From: an uncultured Cytophagaceae bacterium
GTDB taxonomy: Bacteria > Bacteroidota > Bacteroidia > Cytophagales > Spirosomataceae
NCBI GenBank assembly: GCA_903933935.1
Contig: CAIZMB010000069.1
Location: 1-32,542, forward strand
Direction: 5' to 3'
DNA length: 32,542 nt
Shown: positions 31,117 to 32,542 of the stretch, piece by piece
Position numbering within the stretch: position 1 is the first letter of the stretch
Layout: each line of letters opens with the position of its first letter
Translations under genes and position numbers: made by a program
Notes under the pieces: model-generated
What the model was told of the DNA's origin: nothing
Database searches by the model: none
The model's input: only the letters and a program-made list of their open reading frames with translations

Positions 31117-32542
31117 ATGGATTTTCTTTCTGCTGTAAATAGAATAAGCCAATTAACAAGACTTCATAAAAAGGAAGTTTTGGGGATTTATCTTTTTTCA
31201 GCTTTTTCGGGTTTGGTGCAACTGAGTTTACCTCTAGGCGTACAGGCGATTGTCGGTTTTGTGCTTGGTGCGACGATGGTAACCTCTATTTATGTCCTTA
31301 TATTTTTAGTGGTATTGGGAGTATTAATTGTGGGCTTACTTCAGATAAACCAAATGCGACTAATTGAAAAGGTCCAACAACAAATTTTTGCTGATTACGC
31401 GTTTGATTTTGTCACTAAGATTCCACGATTTGATTTAAAAAAATCGGATTCGTATTATCTACCTGAGCAAGCAAATCACTTTTTCGAAACGGCAACAGTC
31501 CAAAAAAGTTTTTCGAAGATTTTGTTAGATCTGCCTATGGCCTCTATTCAGATTGTGTTGGGCTTACTTTTATTATCCTTTTACCATCCATTTTTTATTG
31601 TTTGGGGGATCATACAGATTTTAATTATTTGGTGGGTATTACGCAACACAAGCAAACCGGGACTTACGACCAGCTGGGCTGAAAGTAAATATAAATATTC
31701 GGTCGCCTCATGGTTTGGTGAGATGGCTCGGACTTTAAAATCGATAAAATTTAGTGAGCCTGATTTGGCTATTAATAAAACCGATTTACAGGTTATGGGA
31801 TACTTGGGTGCTCGAACGAAACATTTTAATGTGCTGCTTTTCCAATATAAAATCCTTGTCTTTTTTAAGGTTTGTATGACCTTAGCGATGTTAACTATTG
31901 GTGCTGTTTTATTGGTAAACCAGTTACTTAATGTCGGCGAATTTATTGCGGTTGAAATCGTTATCATCATGGTTATTAATGCAGTGGAAAAGATGATAAT
32001 TAGTTTGGAGAGTTTTTATGATTTGGCCACAGGATTAGAAAAACTAGCCATTATTACAGAATCGCCCCTAGAAAAAGAGGAGAGTGTAAGTTTAAATCCA
32101 TTACAGAATGGGCTTCAAATTAATTTTATTGATTTTTCTTTTGAATTCGAGGAAGATAAACCTCTTTTAGAGCATGTGAATTTTGCGATCGAAAAAGGAT
32201 CAAAAGTAGGTGTTCACGGCCCACAGGGTTCGGGAAAATCTATTTTTCTTAGGATGCTAACAGGGAATTATTCGGATTTTGTGGGGTCTCTTCTAATTAA
32301 TCAAATACCCATTCAAAATTTAAATAAGAGAGAATATCGAAGGCAAGTGGGAACTTTCTTACAAGGGCACGAAATTTTTATGGGCACTTTGATGGAGAAT
32401 ATTACCTTGGGCCAAACGGATATAAATACTGAGATGATTATTCAGCAAGCGAATAAATTAGGTTTTTCAAATTTTCTTCAATATTTCCCATCGGGGTTTG
32501 ATACGGTTTTGGATCCATTGGGCAAAAAACTTTCTGAGTCAC
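31117..32542 (+). CDS. ABC transporter, fused membrane and ATPase domains (3' end outside window)
   Basis: The frame is open from the ATG at 31117 to the window end, giving 475 residues of an unfinished protein. The N-terminus MDFLSAVNRISQLTRLHKKE leads into six hydrophobic segments over about residues 25-300 (e.g. GIYLFSAFSGLVQLSLPLGV, ILLDLPMASIQIVLGLLLLS). The ATPase domain begins near 330, with Walker A GPQGSGKS at 368-375 and the Q-loop region GTFLQGHEIFMGTLMENITL. The signature motif, Walker B and H-loop lie beyond the edge, near the closing KKLSES. The layout is that of type-I-secretion/HlyB-like exporters lacking an N-terminal peptidase domain; a HlyD-type partner downstream would be expected. 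Probably controlled by the divergent TetR protein. Confidence 0.88.
   Translation, partial: MDFLSAVNRISQLTRLHKKEVLGIYLFSAFSGLVQLSLPLGVQAIVGFVLGATMVTSIYVLIFLVVLGVLIVGLLQINQMRLIEKVQQQIFADYAFDFVTKIPRFDLKKSDSYYLPEQANHFFETATVQKSFSKILLDLPMASIQIVLGLLLLSFYHPFFIVWGIIQILIIWWVLRNTSKPGLTTSWAESKYKYSVASWFGEMARTLKSIKFSEPDLAINKTDLQVMGYLGARTKHFNVLLFQYKILVFFKVCMTLAMLTIGAVLLVNQLLNVGEFIAVEIVIIMVINAVEKMIISLESFYDLATGLEKLAIITESPLEKEESVSLNPLQNGLQINFIDFSFEFEEDKPLLEHVNFAIEKGSKVGVHGPQGSGKSIFLRMLTGNYSDFVGSLLINQIPIQNLNKREYRRQVGTFLQGHEIFMGTLMENITLGQTDINTEMIIQQANKLGFSNFLQYFPSGFDTVLDPLGKKLSES

Overview
The window reads as chromosomal DNA of a Bacteroidota bacterium, most likely a Cytophagales member (genus not determinable from this alone). 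Support: a giant secreted protein ending in the gliding/type IX secretion (T9SS) CHU_C sorting domain, followed by a PorP/SprF-type partner; several promoters with the Bacteroidota -7 box TAnnTTTG; A-rich leaders rather than strong Shine-Dalgarno sites; Tat-type signals on sugar oxidoreductases; and DUF1080, DUF2911 and ThuA proteins typical of the phylum. No rRNA, tRNA, insertion sequence, prophage or CRISPR array was seen.

Layout. 1-77: tail of an upstream gene. 206-3325: large lipoprotein glycoside hydrolase (GH106-like) with a clear terminator. 3454-4096 (minus): HigBA-type toxin-antitoxin pair. 4170-4808 (minus): YdeI-type protein with a C-terminal CDGSH iron-sulfur motif. 4896-6917 (minus): secreted GH3 enzyme. 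7122-7643: DUF2911 protein. 7760-8173 (minus): VOC protein. 8411-12513: Gfo/Idh/MocA oxidoreductase, sugar isomerase/epimerase-like protein and an Fe-S-type GMC dehydrogenase. 12514-13074 (minus): pentapeptide-repeat protein. 13194-13808: methyltransferase. 13809-14401: AT-rich gene-poor leader. 14402-20640: 1728-residue T9SS adhesin plus PorP/SprF. 20675-21454 (minus): probable outer-membrane beta-barrel protein. 21586-22443: ChaN-like protein. 22564-23583: Ldh-family dehydrogenase. 23795-28322: operon of DUF1080 protein, cupredoxin/beta-propeller/HEAT protein and a 3HCDH-family dehydrogenase. 28442-29287 (minus): PhnB-like VOC protein. 29335-30186: membrane-anchored ThuA protein. 30314-30991 (minus): TetR regulator, divergent from a truncated ABC exporter (31117 to the window end).

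How the genes fit together. Two blocks (8.4-12.5 kb and 22.6-30.2 kb) carry the families of the oxidative 3-keto-glycoside route: FAD/Fe-S sugar dehydrogenase, Gfo/Idh oxidoreductase, TIM-barrel isomerase, DUF1080 hydrolase, ThuA protein and accessory NAD(P) dehydrogenases. With the GH106-like and GH3 enzymes this suggests a saprophyte that trims glycosides both hydrolytically and by oxidation at C3. The most unusual member is a blue-copper domain fused to a PVC-type dehydrogenase propeller with no haem motif, translationally coupled to a 3HCDH enzyme. The other notable object is the adhesin: a seven-copy Asp-box-like repeat, an Ig-like domain, a Calx-beta domain apparently split by a six-blade NHL propeller, a calcium-binding thrombospondin-3 stalk with 14 near-identical 34-residue units, and the T9SS signal.
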